DNA of 64,000 nt from Chamaecrista fasciculata. Taxonomy: Eukaryota > Streptophyta > Magnoliopsida > Fabales > Fabaceae. The position numbers and the translations under genes are program-made. Under the pieces are notes generated by a model. It was not told the origin of the DNA and did not search any database. It saw nothing but the letters and a program-made list of their open reading frames with translations. Of this stretch, positions 36,701-49,787 are shown piece by piece (positions within the stretch are counted from its first letter, which is position 1; the number at the start of each line of letters is the position of its first letter). Where the stretch lies: assembly GCA_003254925.1 (NCBI GenBank), contig QANZ01005277.1, positions 1 through 64,000 of the forward strand, given 5' to 3'.

Positions 36701-37487
36701 TGTATGGTCAATGCTCTTTAAGAAATTAAGTCACTATTATTTATTTGTGTTGGGTTTATTATGATAGATTTCTTTCAAAATTTACAATCAAATATTATAT
36801 TTATAGTTAGCAAATTTATGATATCTTTTGAACACAACCGGTTTATTCTGGTGTCTTTAGGCATAGAGGAATCATACCAATCCATCTTGAAATTAGTGGT
36901 TAAACTCTATATAGTGACGATACTGTGGATAAATTAGTGGCTAATAATTTAGGGATGGAAAAAAAATAAAAAAGAAATATTAGGATCAAAATGAAACATA
37001 AGGCAAATATTATGGATTCAAATGAAATTTTCACTTCACCCACGTGCATCTCACTTGCCATCTGGAGTTAATTTTTGACGACAAGGTCTTAATGTGCTAA
37101 TGGTGAAACAATATGCCCTAATTTAAAATTTTTTGAACTACAGAATACCAAATGCAAATAGGCCAAACCACAATGTGACAATGATCATTTTTTATAATTT
37201 ACCATTTTTAAAAAAACTTAGTTGTTAAATTATTATAAAAATACATGTAGTTAAGAAGATAAATCCTAAAATAATAAAAAAATAGTAATTAAATAATATT
37301 GAGCTTGAATACATTTGTCTTCATGAAAATAATTTTCTGCTTTTTTCTTTTTGTTCAATTTTAATTTTTCTGTAATTGAAAAACAACTAACTTGTGCTGT
37401 TACTAACTTTCAAAATAAATTATTTAAATAAATATAAGATGAATATTTTTCTAAAAATCTGGTCAAATTTTCTTGAAATATTTTTTT
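33776..37487. other. AT-rich intergenic region, nothing recognised
   Basis: No credible coding sequence or transposon boundary is seen. The short open frames at 34509-34736 and 36080-36280 are without domain similarity. AT content is high throughout. Confidence 0.4.
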
Positions 37488-37890
37488 GGTCAAAGTACAC
37501 TTTTGGTCTCATAACTTTTGCTCAGGTTTCAATTTGGTCCCATAACTTTTTTTGTTGCACTATTGGTCTCATATCTGTTGCTCATGTTGCATATTTGGTC
37601 CCGTGTTACACTTTTGGTCTCATGTCTTTGGGTCAGGTTATAGAATAGATTCCATATTTTTGGGTCAGGTTGTAGAATTGGTCTCATATATTTGGATCAG
37701 GTAGGACTGCCGGTGAAACTTTTTACAAAGATATGAGACCAATTTTGCAATTTGTCCAAAAGATATTGGACTAAAAGTGATACGGGACCAAATCTGCAAC
37801 CTTTTGCAAACATATGGGACTAAAAGTGCAAAAAAAAATTATGGGACCAAATTGAGACATAAGCAAAAGTTATGGTACAGTACTTTGACC
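37488..37890. repeat. Inverted-repeat element, 'ggtcaaagt' family, copy 1
   Basis: It begins ggtcaaagtacacttttggtc and ends gtactttgacc. Internal phrases (cataacttttgctcaggt, gttgcacta, 'caatttggtccc') and their complements run head to head, so the strand can fold back. It is related to 61315-61757. Flanks are T-rich, and no reliable target duplication is visible. Confidence 0.65.
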
Positions 37891-38384
37891 AATTTTTTTT
37901 TATCAAAATAGAAAAAATTTATGTCCATAACAAGATTGAGAACAAAAAAAAAAACAATTAACCAACTTTGTCACTTAAGTAGGCTAGTGATTATTTTTCA
38001 GCCCAATTAGAGCTGAAAATAATGAGGCCACATCTTCAACCCTGGGCCTTAAATAAGTATCCAACAAAATCAAATTCATTTCTTTTTTTTTGCCCAGAGA
38101 ATCAAATTCAAAACATAATCCAGCATATTCCGCAACAATACATAACTCAGTTTGATTGACACGTCATCAATCATCTCTGTCTCTGACTTGGATATACAGA
38201 CGCTTGCGTTTGGTGGCATTGTGGCAACGCCTTCATCATCATCATTATCGATGGCAGTAACGTCCATTTCAACACTGTTGTTAAGTATAACTGGCTTAGG
38301 TTAATCATTAATGGCTTCTATTATGATGAAGATTCTCCCTTCTGTGATTCTCGAAGGATCCATCTTCATCCCTAAATCTCGCCA
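37891..38384. other. Upstream region of the alpha/beta hydrolase gene
   Basis: This holds the presumed promoter and 5' UTR. The minus-strand frame at 38076-38267 has no recognised domain. No clear TATA box was assigned. Confidence 0.35.
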
Positions 38385-38442
38385 ATGATCGATTAGATTA
38401 GACCTAGATGGCTGCAATTTAGAGCTCATGATCTGGAAATGA
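38385..38442 (+). promoter_or_regulatory. Three short upstream ORFs before the hydrolase start
   Basis: ATG-ATC-GAT-TAG lies at 38385-38396 and ATG-GCT-GCA-ATT-TAG at 38408-38422. ATG-ATC-TGG-AAA-TGA at 38428-38442 overlaps the main ATG at 38439 in an ATGA arrangement. If all lie in the mRNA they would probably lower or condition translation of the main frame. The transcription start is not known from the sequence. Confidence 0.5.
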
Positions 38443-41400
38443 ATCTTTCTGCGACTTCTTCTTCCACCTTGCCTTCTTTAACTTCGTCTTCTTCGTCCTC
38501 CTCTTCGTCGTCAACGTCATGGTTCTCGGGGATTGTTCGAGGCCGTTCTGATAGGTCCGGCAGTGTCAAGATGGTCAATAACTCGGCCACCGTCGGCGAT
38601 GCTGCTGGTCCTGTTGTCCGGAAGAATCAGTTCCGAGGGGCTCTGTTCAAGTACGGTCCAAATCCTATTCAGGTCCGTTATTTCTTGCTTTCTTTATTTA
38701 CGCTTTGTGAAGCAAAGATTGAGAGTTGAAACTTCGGAATCGATTTGAATTTAGATGATTTAGTCTTAACACTGTAGTTGTAGGGTTCTTTTCAATTGAG
38801 TCATCTCCGGCTTCGTATTTAGTGTCACTACTCACTTTCATTGAAATGTGCGTTAACTAGAGCTACTATATTGATTGGTTGCATCTAATTCAACTTTGTC
38901 TTAAAGATCTCTCTGTTCCCATATAAGAGATACAACCTGCTGCCTCTATTTTTACTATAGTCTCAGCGTCAGGGGTTAATGTCACAATTGGAGGATATCT
39001 AGCTTGTGGTTAGGCTCAGACAACAAATGAAACTTTGTGGAAGCAATGTCCAAATATAACATAAAGCATCCGGTTGTGAGTTGTCTATGGCTGCCTTTGT
39101 GTAGTTTCTTGGAATTAGAGGCAGAGTAAAAACTGATGAATACTGGAAGTGTCACTTTGAAGGGTGCTGAGCAGTTTAGTGTTTACTAGTTTCTACTCAA
39201 CAAAATACATCCCATCAGGCCTCATATATGTCTGCCTCATTGCCTGAAATGTTATTAGTTTTTTTCCCCCTTTTTCTAGTTAGGACATGCACTAGCACTT
39301 TTGACTTCTTCCATATGTTATTGCAATATGATTAATTTATAGCTTTTTTATTTTTGGAGGTGAAAAAATGCGTGTAGTAAAGCTAGGGAATTTGTACACA
39401 CAAAAACTGAACTTTCATTATCTGAAAGGCTTTTTCCTTTATAATGTGGGTTGGTATACTAGATTACTACTGATACTTTTATACTTGACATGTTCGTATG
39501 TTCTTTGCCACTCATATTTGAATATTCAAATTTAAATAGGACTTGCTGTGGGTCTTTTCCCTTCTGTTTGAAGAATGTTTGGTTTGTCTCACAAAATAGT
39601 TCATCTTTCGTCTGGGAGTGGCCCTTGTCTTTGAACAACTATAAAGGCTCTTAGAGATAATTGGCATGATTTTCTTCTGGAGAAGAGGAATTCCTCTTCA
39701 TTTTGGTTTATCTTCTATTATGAACTATGTAATTCTAAATTTTAAAAGGTTGACTGCTTTGTGATGATTTTTTTTGAATTTCCAGGTTGCATTTAAGACT
39801 GGTGATTACAAACAGCAAGTCATTTTTATTGGTGGATTAACTGATGGATTTGTTGCGACAGCGTATGTTGAATATAGTATATGGGCAATAATTTTTTTTT
39901 TCTTTGAATTGATCTGGATGACACTGAATTTATACTTCTGGCTAGTTGATTGAAGAGTGACGACCTCTTTAATCTATTCATCCACGAACCAAGCTTTGAC
40001 TTATAATAGATGTGAGTTCATGTTGATTACCTGACATAAAATTTTCATTTTTCTGCAGATACTTGGAGCCTCTAGCAATTGCACTGGACCGTGAGAAATG
40101 GTCGCTAGTTCAATTTCTTATGTCCTCTTCTTATAGTGGATATGGCACCTCCAGCTTGCAACAAGTAAACAATTAGATCCTTATCCCTGATATTGCTGCA
40201 GTACTATGGAGTTTTAACTATTAATTCTAGTAATGCTGTGATTCTTATTTGTTATTTATTATAAGCCAAAAATTTTGGTCTTAAATTATATAGTTACCTT
40301 GAAATTGTCATCATTAAAAATGTATTGAGTAAACCACTACAGATTACTGCTGCAATTCTGATTAAGTTGTACTTTTCAATCCACAGTATCTTGCACTTTT
40401 CTTTTAATACTTTGTACATGTGGAACAGTGGAAGCATGTGTTTGTGGTGTGTAATCTGAAGAAAATGTATGCTTTTTTTTTTCTGATAGAGAAATCTGTT
40501 AAACACACTGTTGCGTTACGAATGTGACACACATTAAATAAAACCTAGTCATGTTGTCTGCATTTTTAATTTTTAATCAAGTCTTCAAGTAATTTATTCT
40601 ATAGCTATAGTAGTGACTGTTATCATAAGCAACTTATATTTAGATCTTAACATAGTTAACTAAGCCATCAACTGTAGTTTTTGGAAGTTGTGATGGTATG
40701 GCCTAAAATATAGAAAGGGCTGGTAAACTAACAATCATTTAAAAAATTAAGTTGACTACAAATGGGCTAGTTGTTTAAAACCATTTAAGTAGCCAGGAAA
40801 ATTAGAAAAAAAAATGTCCACTTGGATTTGGCAAAAAATATGCCAATTATGACGTATTTGGTCCTGAATCCAGGCAAACTTGGCTCTCCAGAAATTTAAA
40901 TCATAAAGACGTTGATTGAAATTTTACTTCGATAAACTTTGATGTTGAAATAGATGATACCTTGGGTTCAAGAAATAACTTAAAGAGAGTAGAATCGAAT
41001 TATTAGTTAGGGTAATAATTTATTACCCTAGTGCTTGCTGTTTAGTTTGTCTATTGGCTGCTTTTGGGTTATTTGTTGATTATTTAGCAGTTTTAATGAT
41101 GGTTATGGTAGCTAGCTTTTTCCTATCATATTTAGGTTGATTGGTTGTTTTATTAGAAAATGAAAAAACAAGTAGATATAGTTGCAGTAATATCATCTTT
41201 TTGGGGTTGCTCACCCGGTATCCGAGGTATTGCCTTGACTAATTTAAATTCAACTCATGTTGTGTACCTGGCTATGGTGAGAAAATCACCCAACAGGAGT
41301 AATTGCATTCACAAGGTCTTGAACCTGGACGTTGCTTAAGTGATACCATGCCGCTTACTACTTAGACCAACCCCTTGTTGGTATTGTAGTAATATCATTT

Positions 41401-44389
41401 TTTTTCCACTTTTGAAATTAGCTTAATAATAAGTGGAGGTAACCCAAACCTTTAGTTTCTTTCCCTGCCCTTTTTTTAGCAGGTCAATGTTGGACCTTCA
41501 TTATGGTGACTGGCCATTTTATACCTATTTTCTCATATTTTAGTAACTATTTTCGTCAGTATTAAATTGTGATTCTCAGTAGATTTAACTAAGTAGTGCA
41601 TATGTGTATATTTCTTTTTATTCATGAGGTTGATGTCTTGATGCTCATATTGTAAGATATCTTGTTGAATTTGTCTTGAAGGATGCAAAAGAGCTGGATC
41701 AGCTGATAAATTATTTAATTAACAAAGAAGATTCTGAAGGTGTGGTACTGCTTGGGCATAGTACTGGCTGTCAGGTTATTTACAATTGTATTTATATAGT
41801 GAACCATACTTACTCTTGCTTGGTTACTTGCAACTAGCATTTGATGACAAAGGGAAATAAATTCTTCTCTTATTTGGTCATGCTATTGTCTAGGATATTG
41901 TGCATTACATGAAGACAAATGCTGCATGCTCCCGAGCAGTCCGTGCTGCCATCCTTCAGGTACTTGTTTGTTTAAAATAGATCATATCGTACTCTTTGGT
42001 AAGCACTTTGTTATTGAAATAGTGACCTGATTGTTCTTATGCTTTACCTATGTTTCATTTCTGATACCCCCTCTCATTTGTCTAACAAATGATGCATCCT
42101 GGGCCTGGATGATGTGTAAATTTAAATTAATTGGCTTGATGTTACTGGACAGTGCTAAGCTAACTGATAGAACACGTTGGCGTCAATTGATCTATATAGC
42201 CGACCCTACTTAGTGGGAAAAGGCTTTGATTGTTATTGTTGTTTGATGTTATTGGGCAGTGTATGATAATTGCACACATGAATTTAAATTGTGTTATGGC
42301 TTTTTGGTAGTGGCCCACAGCCTTTTTAGGGGAGTTTCCATTTCTGATATGCAGAGAGATTGGTTTATTTTGTTGCTTTGAGCTATGTTGGCTCTTTCTT
42401 TTCTTTTGGTTTCTCTGCACTGGAGGATACTTTATCCTCCCCCAGTTGTACTTTCTCTCTCTTGTCTAATGAAATTTCTGATTTTATAGGAAAGAAATTA
42501 TGTTATGTCTCATTTTTGCCTCTGTTCTCTCACTGAAACTTTTTTTCTTATTATGCTGATCAAAATTATCAGGCTCCAGTTAGTGATAGGGAATATCAAG
42601 CTACTCTGCCTCAAACAGCTTCTATGATTGATTTAGCTGCCAATATGATAAAAGAAGGTCGAGCTTCTGAGTTAATGCCAAGGGAAGCTGATCCCTGTGC
42701 CCCAATAACTGCGTACAGGTCCGTTTTGCGTTAATGTTCTAAGAACTGCACGAAATACTGAAATGAATTCTTGCACGAACTAATAAGATTGCTAATAAAT
42801 TCCAAGGGGTCATAACTACAAATATTTTTGGAAATTAATGCATGTTTGCTTGTTGCAAAAATAGGTTGTTGCTCTTCAGTTAGTAGTCCATTTTGTTAGT
42901 CTAAGTTTAGGCTTTCAAACTTATGAAGGGTAGGCTTGGCTCAGCAGTAAGCACGCTTGCTGTGGGGTCTGAGGTTGCGGGTTTGAATCAGCCTCTCTGC
43001 ATAAAGCAGGGGTAAGACTGCCTAGTATGTTCCCTTTCACAGCACCCCCACCAAGTGGGGACTCGAATTGGGTTGGCCCTTTCTTTTTCAAACTTATAAA
43101 CTGTAATTTTTTATTTTACATGAACAGAAACAAAACAATTGGGTCTAGAAATGGGGATAGTCAACCTCATGTCGGCCTAAGTGGGTACATGGATATGTGC
43201 AAGGTTTTTTGGTGCAGCTATGGGGGTGGGGACTAAAGTTCTGTGGCCGTGACCGTCCCTTGGTGTTTTTCTTTGTTTTTGCCTTCCTGTTATCTTTCTT
43301 CCTCTCAGTTGAGTCGCTTACATGACATGCTAAATTACTAATGCATAAGATGTATTGACGGCTGTGTAAAACTGATGTTGGATGGACGCTGCAGAAAAAG
43401 GTATTTGTTTTCTCAAGCGATTGCTATTATAAAGAACAGACACTTTTGCAGGTATCACTCCCTTTGTTCATATAATGGTGACGATGATTTGTTTAGTTCC
43501 GACCTGAGTGAGGATCAATTGAAAATGAGACTTGGGCACATGTCTTGCACACATTGTCAGGTGAACACATCTCTAACATAATTTTTTGCATGGGTTCTTG
43601 GTTGAGCTAAAATTTATTTAAGCTTGGTTAAAATTGAAATTCTCTTTAATAGAAGGCTGAAGGCATATGACATTATTCGTTTGGAATTTTAATCAATGGA
43701 TGAGAAGGGCATTTCCGGCTTAAATGTTTTCATTATCATTATCAAATCAACATTGTCAGCCCCTTTTGGCCTCGATGGTACTAAGAAATAAAGCATATTG
43801 ATGTTACCTTTGTAGTAAAAAGATGCTACCTTGAGTCACTAAAATAAATGTTAGTTCCAGTAAAATAAAGGTATTTGTTATCCTAGCAGAGTAGTAGATT
43901 TGAGAATTAATGGACTAAGTGGATGTTGATCTTTTGGTATGCCATGGTTATTTGCAGGTTATATTTTCAATGGCTGATGAATATGTGCCAGATTATGTTG
44001 ATAAGAAAGAACTAGTTGATCGGTAAAATCTCTACTCTTATCTGGTGCAAATATTTTTTAATGTCTCTTTTTCCATGCTATATCCCCCAGGTCAATGGAA
44101 GAACATTAGAACAATATAAGTTTTTAGTAATACTCAATCTCAAGCTGAGTGTCCTGTTTTGTGGTAAGGAGGGAAAACGAGGAGTGTTATGAGGAGTAGG
44201 ATTAATGTTGATTCAATGTGGTGTGTTTCAAAAACATGCAGATTATGCAGAGCCTTGGGAGGTGCAGAGAAAGTAGAGATTGAACATGGGAATCACTCTC
44301 TTTCCAACAGAGTAGAAGAGGTTGTCCAGGCTATTATTGACTTCATAAAACGGGAGGGACCCAAAGGTTGGGATGATCCGTGGAATTAA
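38439..44389 (+). CDS. Alpha/beta-hydrolase superfamily protein (DUF1749/UPF0613 type)
   Basis: Nine exons with exact phase continuity: 38439-38672, 39786-39862, 40059-40164, 41682-41774, 41894-41959, 42573-42718, 43452-43560, 43958-44022 and 44242-44389. They give 347 residues. The Ser-rich N-terminus (1-30) may be a transit peptide or disordered tail. The fold starts QVIFIGGLTDGFVAT (oxyanion region). The nucleophile elbow is VVLLGHSTGCQ (Ser166). MADEYVPDYVD carries the likely acid Asp, and IEHGNHSL the catalytic His (314 or 317). The family (fungal and plant UPF0613) has no established substrate. Introns 3, 5 and 6 are long, and introns 3, 5 and 6 hold retroposons (41197-41387, 42155-42242 and 42925-43085). 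By position it matches At5g19050. Confidence 0.9.
41197..41387 (-). mobile_element. tRNA-derived SINE in hydrolase intron 3
   Basis: The minus strand begins with a tRNA-like head: A-box-like tggtctaagtagtaagc, then B-box ggttcaagacc. The tail ends in a short A-rich run. The 11-bp target duplication agtaatatcat flanks it at 41186-41196 and 41388-41398. It lies antisense to the host gene. Confidence 0.82.
42155..42242 (+). mobile_element. Short retroposon 3' fragment with a TTG-type tail, intronic
   Basis: The 88-bp insert contains tagccgaccctacttagtgg and gaaaaggctttg and ends in a degenerate (TTG)n tail, a 3' end common in plant LINE/SINE copies. Direct repeats of 19 bp flank it, ttgatgttactggacagtg (42136-42154) and ttgatgttattgggcagtg (42243-42261), with two mismatches. 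It is probably 5' truncated. Confidence 0.65.
42925..43085 (+). mobile_element. tRNA-derived SINE (Au-like) in hydrolase intron 6
   Basis: The A-box-like tggctcagcagtaagc and B-box gcgggtttgaatcagcc form a tRNA-like head. The body has 'gggtaagactgcctag' and ends 'ggttggccctttc', like the plant Au SINE 3' end. The perfect 12-bp duplication tttcaaacttat lies at 42913-42924 and 43086-43097. Confidence 0.88.
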
Positions 44390-46560
44390 TGTGTTTCATC
44401 ACTCTTAATTTTCACTTATTTTTTCAATTATCTCTGTTGTTTCGATCCTCCCAGTTAATCTTTTCAATCTTTCATTTCTCTCACAAGTATCTGTTGAGCT
44501 TATTTCTGGATTTTGTTTTCTTTTTTCTTTTAGAGCGAGGGTTAATTGCAGCCTTATTTAATACATATATGTTAATTTTTTTTGTTTATAGAAGTTGATA
44601 TTTGTTTTAACTTTCCATGAGAAACATATTGTAGCGGTTTTGGATCTAATTCATTCTGCCAAAGAATTTTTTGCTGCACGTTACTTTTCCCTTCCCCTGA
44701 TGAAGAGAGATTTGAAATTTAAGCTGGCCATATTATTGCTAGTTTTCCTTCACAAGTAAACTAACCTCTCTAAGAGATTGTTTGGCGTGAAAATCATGAT
44801 TTTCCATACAGAATGTAATATCATGATCATGGAATGGTAGGCAAGCAACCAATTTGAATACTAAAGGTATACAGCCAACCAACGAGGTGCATGCTTGTTT
44901 CTTCTGTTTCCCTTTATATCTATCTATACAGCCAACCAATATCTGTGGAGAAATTATGTTTTTCTTTTAAAAAGGTTAAAACCTTATTTTGGTCCCTAAT
45001 GTTTACCTCAATTTTTGTTTGGTCTCTAATATTTTTTTGTTTTGGTCCTTAATATTTCCCAATGGTTATATTTTGGTCCTTAACTACTGACATATTTCTC
45101 TCATTTCAAGTCCGAATGCGACGAAATTAAAGTTATGTATTGCTCTTGATGAATTTTTTCTCTTCTCAATATGGATCTTCGGCAAATGAAGTTAAATCGA
45201 GCCTGAAAGTGGGCTTCTCATTTCATAAAGTTGGTTTGTCTTTCATTTCAAGTTCGAATGTGACGATATTAGTGATATGAGTTATTATTGTTGAGTTCTT
45301 TTTTTAATCAATTGTGGTTATTGACAAACGAGGTCAAATAGTATTTTCAAATTTAGTATTGGTGTTTTGACTAAATTGACTTTTGGAGTACTATTTGACT
45401 TTGTTTGGTGATTTTTCCCATTGGATAGAGAAAAAACTTGTCAAAAGTAACCCATGATTTAGATTTCATTACATTTGAACTTGAAACGAGAGAGATATCA
45501 CTAACTTTTTAACCTCTTGTCATGGTCTCAATTTGGCTGAGAAAAAACTTATTAAGAGTAACTTGTAACTTTGATTTCGTCACATTTGGACTTGAAATGA
45601 GATAGATATGAATGTATTCAGTAGTTGGAGAGTGGAGACCAATTGTTGAACATATTAGAAAATTTTATAGACCAAAATGGAACGGTTGAAAAACATTAAG
45701 GACTAAAAAAAAACAAAAAAAAATATTTGGGACCAAAACAGAATTTGGAGTAAATATTAAAAATGACGTTTTGACGTTTAGAAAACAAAAGTGTATTGTA
45801 TATTATTCTTTTGATTTAAAGAAATTATGTTAGTAAATAATAATAATAACAACATATTAAGTATGAAAAAAATGTAAAATAGATAAAAGAGAAAAATGTG
45901 AAATGTTAGTATTATTCAATGTTATAAAAAAAGAGTGGCTTGAAGAGACCTTCGAATCATAGGTTGATTGGTTTAATCGGTTAAACCGAACCGATGTCAT
46001 AAATATATAAATAAAATAAATATTAATTATTTTAAATAGAAATGTTTTATAATTTGATAAAATATAACTGTAAACTTTATAACTATTATTATTGTTGTGA
46101 TGGATTCTATGGAATGAGAAAAGCAACTTTAGATAATCGAGCTATTTGGTTAATGCCTTTGTCCTTGACTCATAGCTGAATGAACATGGACCAGATATTT
46201 CTTTTGGGGGCTTTCGATATCCTCATCCCATGGTGTCTCCAGCCGTTCCAACTTCCAACGTGATTGGTCATATGATTACCAAATTCCGTAAGGGTGCTGT
46301 CAATTTCTACAATTCTACACGTATTAATAATTAAGAATTTCTGAAATTTATTAAGTAAAATGGTCATGCATGCAATTCGTAATAATTCACATGAAAACGA
46401 AGGTGAGGAAACCTCCCATATGTATCTGTTGTTGTTGTCTACATATAAATGAATCGTTGCCTTAAACAGAGGTGGACAGATTGGTGGAGTGAGTCAGCCA
46501 CTTTTATGAGCTGCAGCGCTTGTTTGGGAGCATGAGCATCTTATCTCATCTCATTTAATC
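44390..46560. repeat. Downstream flank and dispersed repeat
   Basis: 44390-44970 is the hydrolase 3' flank. About 44975-45735 is a larger, diverged copy of the 'ggtcc' dispersed repeat. Its left end is 'aaaggttaaaaccttattttggtccc' and its right end has 'gggaccaaaacag'. The internal tttcaagttcgaatgcgacga motif occurs several times in both orientations. No gene is seen. Confidence 0.5.
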
Positions 46561-48490
46561 ATCATTTTATTTTAGGATTGGATGAACAATAATGGTCGGG
46601 TGTTTTTTGAAACTCCATCTCATTTCATCTCATCTCATCCACATCATCATCTCATTCACAACATCATCTTATTTTCTCTTACAATTACTAATATATTCCT
46701 ACTTATACACTTATAATTATCTATACTTTAATACAAATATAAAAAAAAATATTAAACAAAATAGTAATTTTACGTACCCTCATTTATTACACTTATAATT
46801 TTCTCTCTCTATCTATCATTTCTCATTATTTTTTTTCTCTTTTCCACTCACACACCCCTCTCTCTTTCACACACACATACAACTCTCTCTCTCTCTTTCA
46901 CACATCCACACATACTCTTATATATATATATATATATATATTATATAATTTATATTAATTTAATGAAACAAAAATTTTACAATATTATTATTATTTTCGT
47001 TGCAATATTCCTCTATTTGTTTTGAGTAAAATATACAATTTAATCCCTAAAATATTTTTTAAGTTATAATCTTCTTCCATTCTCTTTAATGTAATTTTTT
47101 TTTAAAAAAAAAGAAAAAATTAACTATCTTCACTTTTATAGGTATTTTAGTCCTCAAACTATGAGCTCAGTTTCCTTGGCTCTTAAAATTATTTTTTGTT
47201 TAGTTTTTTTTTCTTAAACTATGCAATTAGTTTCATTTTCGTCCTCAGACTATTTTTTGTTCTATATTCGTGTCCTAAATTTTTCGATGATTATACACTC
47301 TGGATAATGGAAAATAATTTTTTTTGTTGAAAAAAGACACAAGTTTCCACGTGTCTATTATTTTTTTGGTTCGAATCATGGGTAGCTAGAAAATTGTAAT
47401 GTTTTATTTATTTTTGTCTCAATGTTCTTCTATATGTTTGACTAAAATATATAATTGAATCCAAAATGTTTTTAAAGTACAATATTTTTCTAGTTCCGTT
47501 ATTACATTTTTTTAAAAAATAGAATAAAAAATTGTGTAGTGTTGTTTTTTTGTCCCAATGTTCTTTTATTTGTTTTATTAAAATATATAATTGAATTCAA
47601 AATATTTTTTTGTTAAGATGTAATCTTCTTCTAAACCCGTTATAACATATTTGAAAAAAAAGTGAAAAAAATAGAAAAGTTTTATATTCACATTTGTTGG
47701 CAGTCTAGTCTTCAAACTATGAGATAAGTTCATTTCGATCATCAAAATATTTGTTATATTTGTTAGTCTGAACATCAATTCAATCCCTCTTTTTTTTTTT
47801 TAAATATATCTGACGAAGTTTTTTGAAAAAATTGAAAAGAGTTAAAACTATTTCTCATTCTGTTTTGTTTATCAAACTATGAGATTAGTTAAAACTATTT
47901 CCATGTTATTTGCATTCTGGTCCCCAAACTATTGTTTGTTACTTTTTGGTTATTGAATTTCATGAATAAACCCGATAATTGATGGTTGCGATTTTCTATG
48001 GGCCCTGAGTTATAATTTACACATCTTAAGGACCGATTATTGGATCAATACAAATTTATGGACCAAATTGTATTCTTAAAATAATTTTATTGTTATTTTC
48101 ATTTTGGTCCATCATCTCATCCAATGAGATGGACCCTAAACCCTTCATCCAAAATAATCTCATCCTCACGCTTTCTAAAATTATCTCATCTCAATCTCAT
48201 TCCAATCAAACCACACCCAAACACCTATCATCTCATCTCATTATCTCCATCTCATCTCATTATTTCCTACAATTTCTACCCCTATATAAATTAAAAAGAT
48301 CTATAAGCTTATTTCAACCAACCACAACCATTACATACCCTTTTATATAATTTCACACCCTATTTAACATCATTTTCTCTCAAATCATCCAAACACCAAT
48401 CCATTATTTTCATCTCATCTAATCTCATCTCATCCACTTGGATGAGATTGGATGACATTTTGGATGACATTTTGAAATCTCATCTCATCT
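46561..48490. repeat. CATCTCAT-rich inverted elements enclosing another repeat
   Basis: 46590-46680 and 48100-48490 are dense in catctcat/atctcatc words, and the right part ends with the complement (ggatgagattggatgac). Between them, about 47030-48080 contains 'ttagtcctcaaactatgag' phrases shared with 33197-33775. This suggests a MITE of the type rich in GAGATGAG words, split by or abutting a second repeat. Exact limits cannot be set by eye. No gene is seen. Confidence 0.45.
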
Positions 48491-48685
48491 AATATATGTT
48501 ATGTCTTCACGCGTGATCGTGAACCTGTCTCTTTCTTTCGGTTGCTCATTAACAAGTTCTGATGGGTTAGGTCATAGGTGGCATTGGCTTTGTGAGTTGG
48601 GTGGCATTGGCTTTGTGAGTTAGGTGGCACTTGGAACCACTCTTTTGAAAACACGAGTATGTATATACATTTACAAGTTTATTAT

Positions 48686-49195
48686 AGGTTAAAGGTTCAT
48701 TTTGGTCCATTATATTTCAAAATGTTTAAATTGGTCCTAAATATTGGCAAAATATTTCATTTTGGTCCAAACTATTGAATATGGCTCGTTTCAAGTTCAA
48801 ATGTAACGAGTTTAGAGCTACGTATTGTTCTCAAAGAGTACTTTCTCTATTTAGTTGGGGTCGTCAATAAATGAAGACAAATTTATTCTAAAAGTAGACT
48901 GCTCGTTGATTCATGGTAAAGTTGATCATATCTCTCTCGTTTCAAATTCAAATGCGATGAATTCAGATTTACGAGTTTCTCTTAATATGTCTTTTGAACT
49001 TGAAATGAGAAACGAGATAAATATGACCAAATTCAATAATATGGGACCAAAATAAAACATTTTACCAACATTTATGACCAAAATGAAATATTTTATCAAC
49101 ATTTAGAACTAATTTGAACATTTTGAAACATATTAGACCAAAATGAACATTATTAGAGCATACATTTAGGACCATAATGACCCTTTGACCTTTAT
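48686..49195. repeat. Dispersed 'ggtcctaaa' repeat, copy 5
   Basis: The left end ggttaaaggttcattttggtcc pairs with the complement of the right end ggaccataatgaccctttgacc. The interior contains tttcaagttcaaatgtaacg and 'ttagttggggtcgtcaataaatg', shared with the other copies. No coding capacity. Confidence 0.6.
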
Positions 49196-49787
49196 AATAT
49201 TCTTTAATTTATGTTCTTCAAATTTAAAGGATTAAATTGCATTATTTCTTTAAATTTATAAAAAAATGAAAAAACTTTATGTAAAATTCAAAAAATATAT
49301 GAAAAATACTTGTGACTATCTTTTTTTTTTTTTGTTTTTTTAAGAACCAGGTGGTATCTTCTATCCAAGAGTAGATACTTCTCCATGATGTATAGATCAT
49401 CATTGAAGTAGGTTTTGCTTCTATCAACAAAAAAATATATTTATTTAGAAATTAACATGTCATGTTATTAACTAATAGCATTATGCCTTCAATTAACAGT
49501 GGTACAAATCAATTGAGTTATACCTTATATAGAGGGACTAATATTGACAACAAAATAAATTGTGAGGAATCAAATTGAGATGAGAAATCCAAGAGAGACT
49601 AAATTAAAAATAAATAAATATATGAAGGATTAAAAATGAGTTTTAAACTTTTAGTCTAAAATTTCTCAAGAGTCCCACCAGTACCAATTATCACCGACGA
49701 TGCTTTGAATTTCATGTCTAATTAATTCCGGTCTTATCGGTGGCTGTCTATGGTGCCATGGGGCTCCACTCTCACCATAACTATTCA

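Noticed and set aside
38076..38267. 63-residue minus-strand frame rich in Asp
   Set aside because: No recognised domain. It overlaps the probable hydrolase promoter, and evidence is too weak to call a gene.
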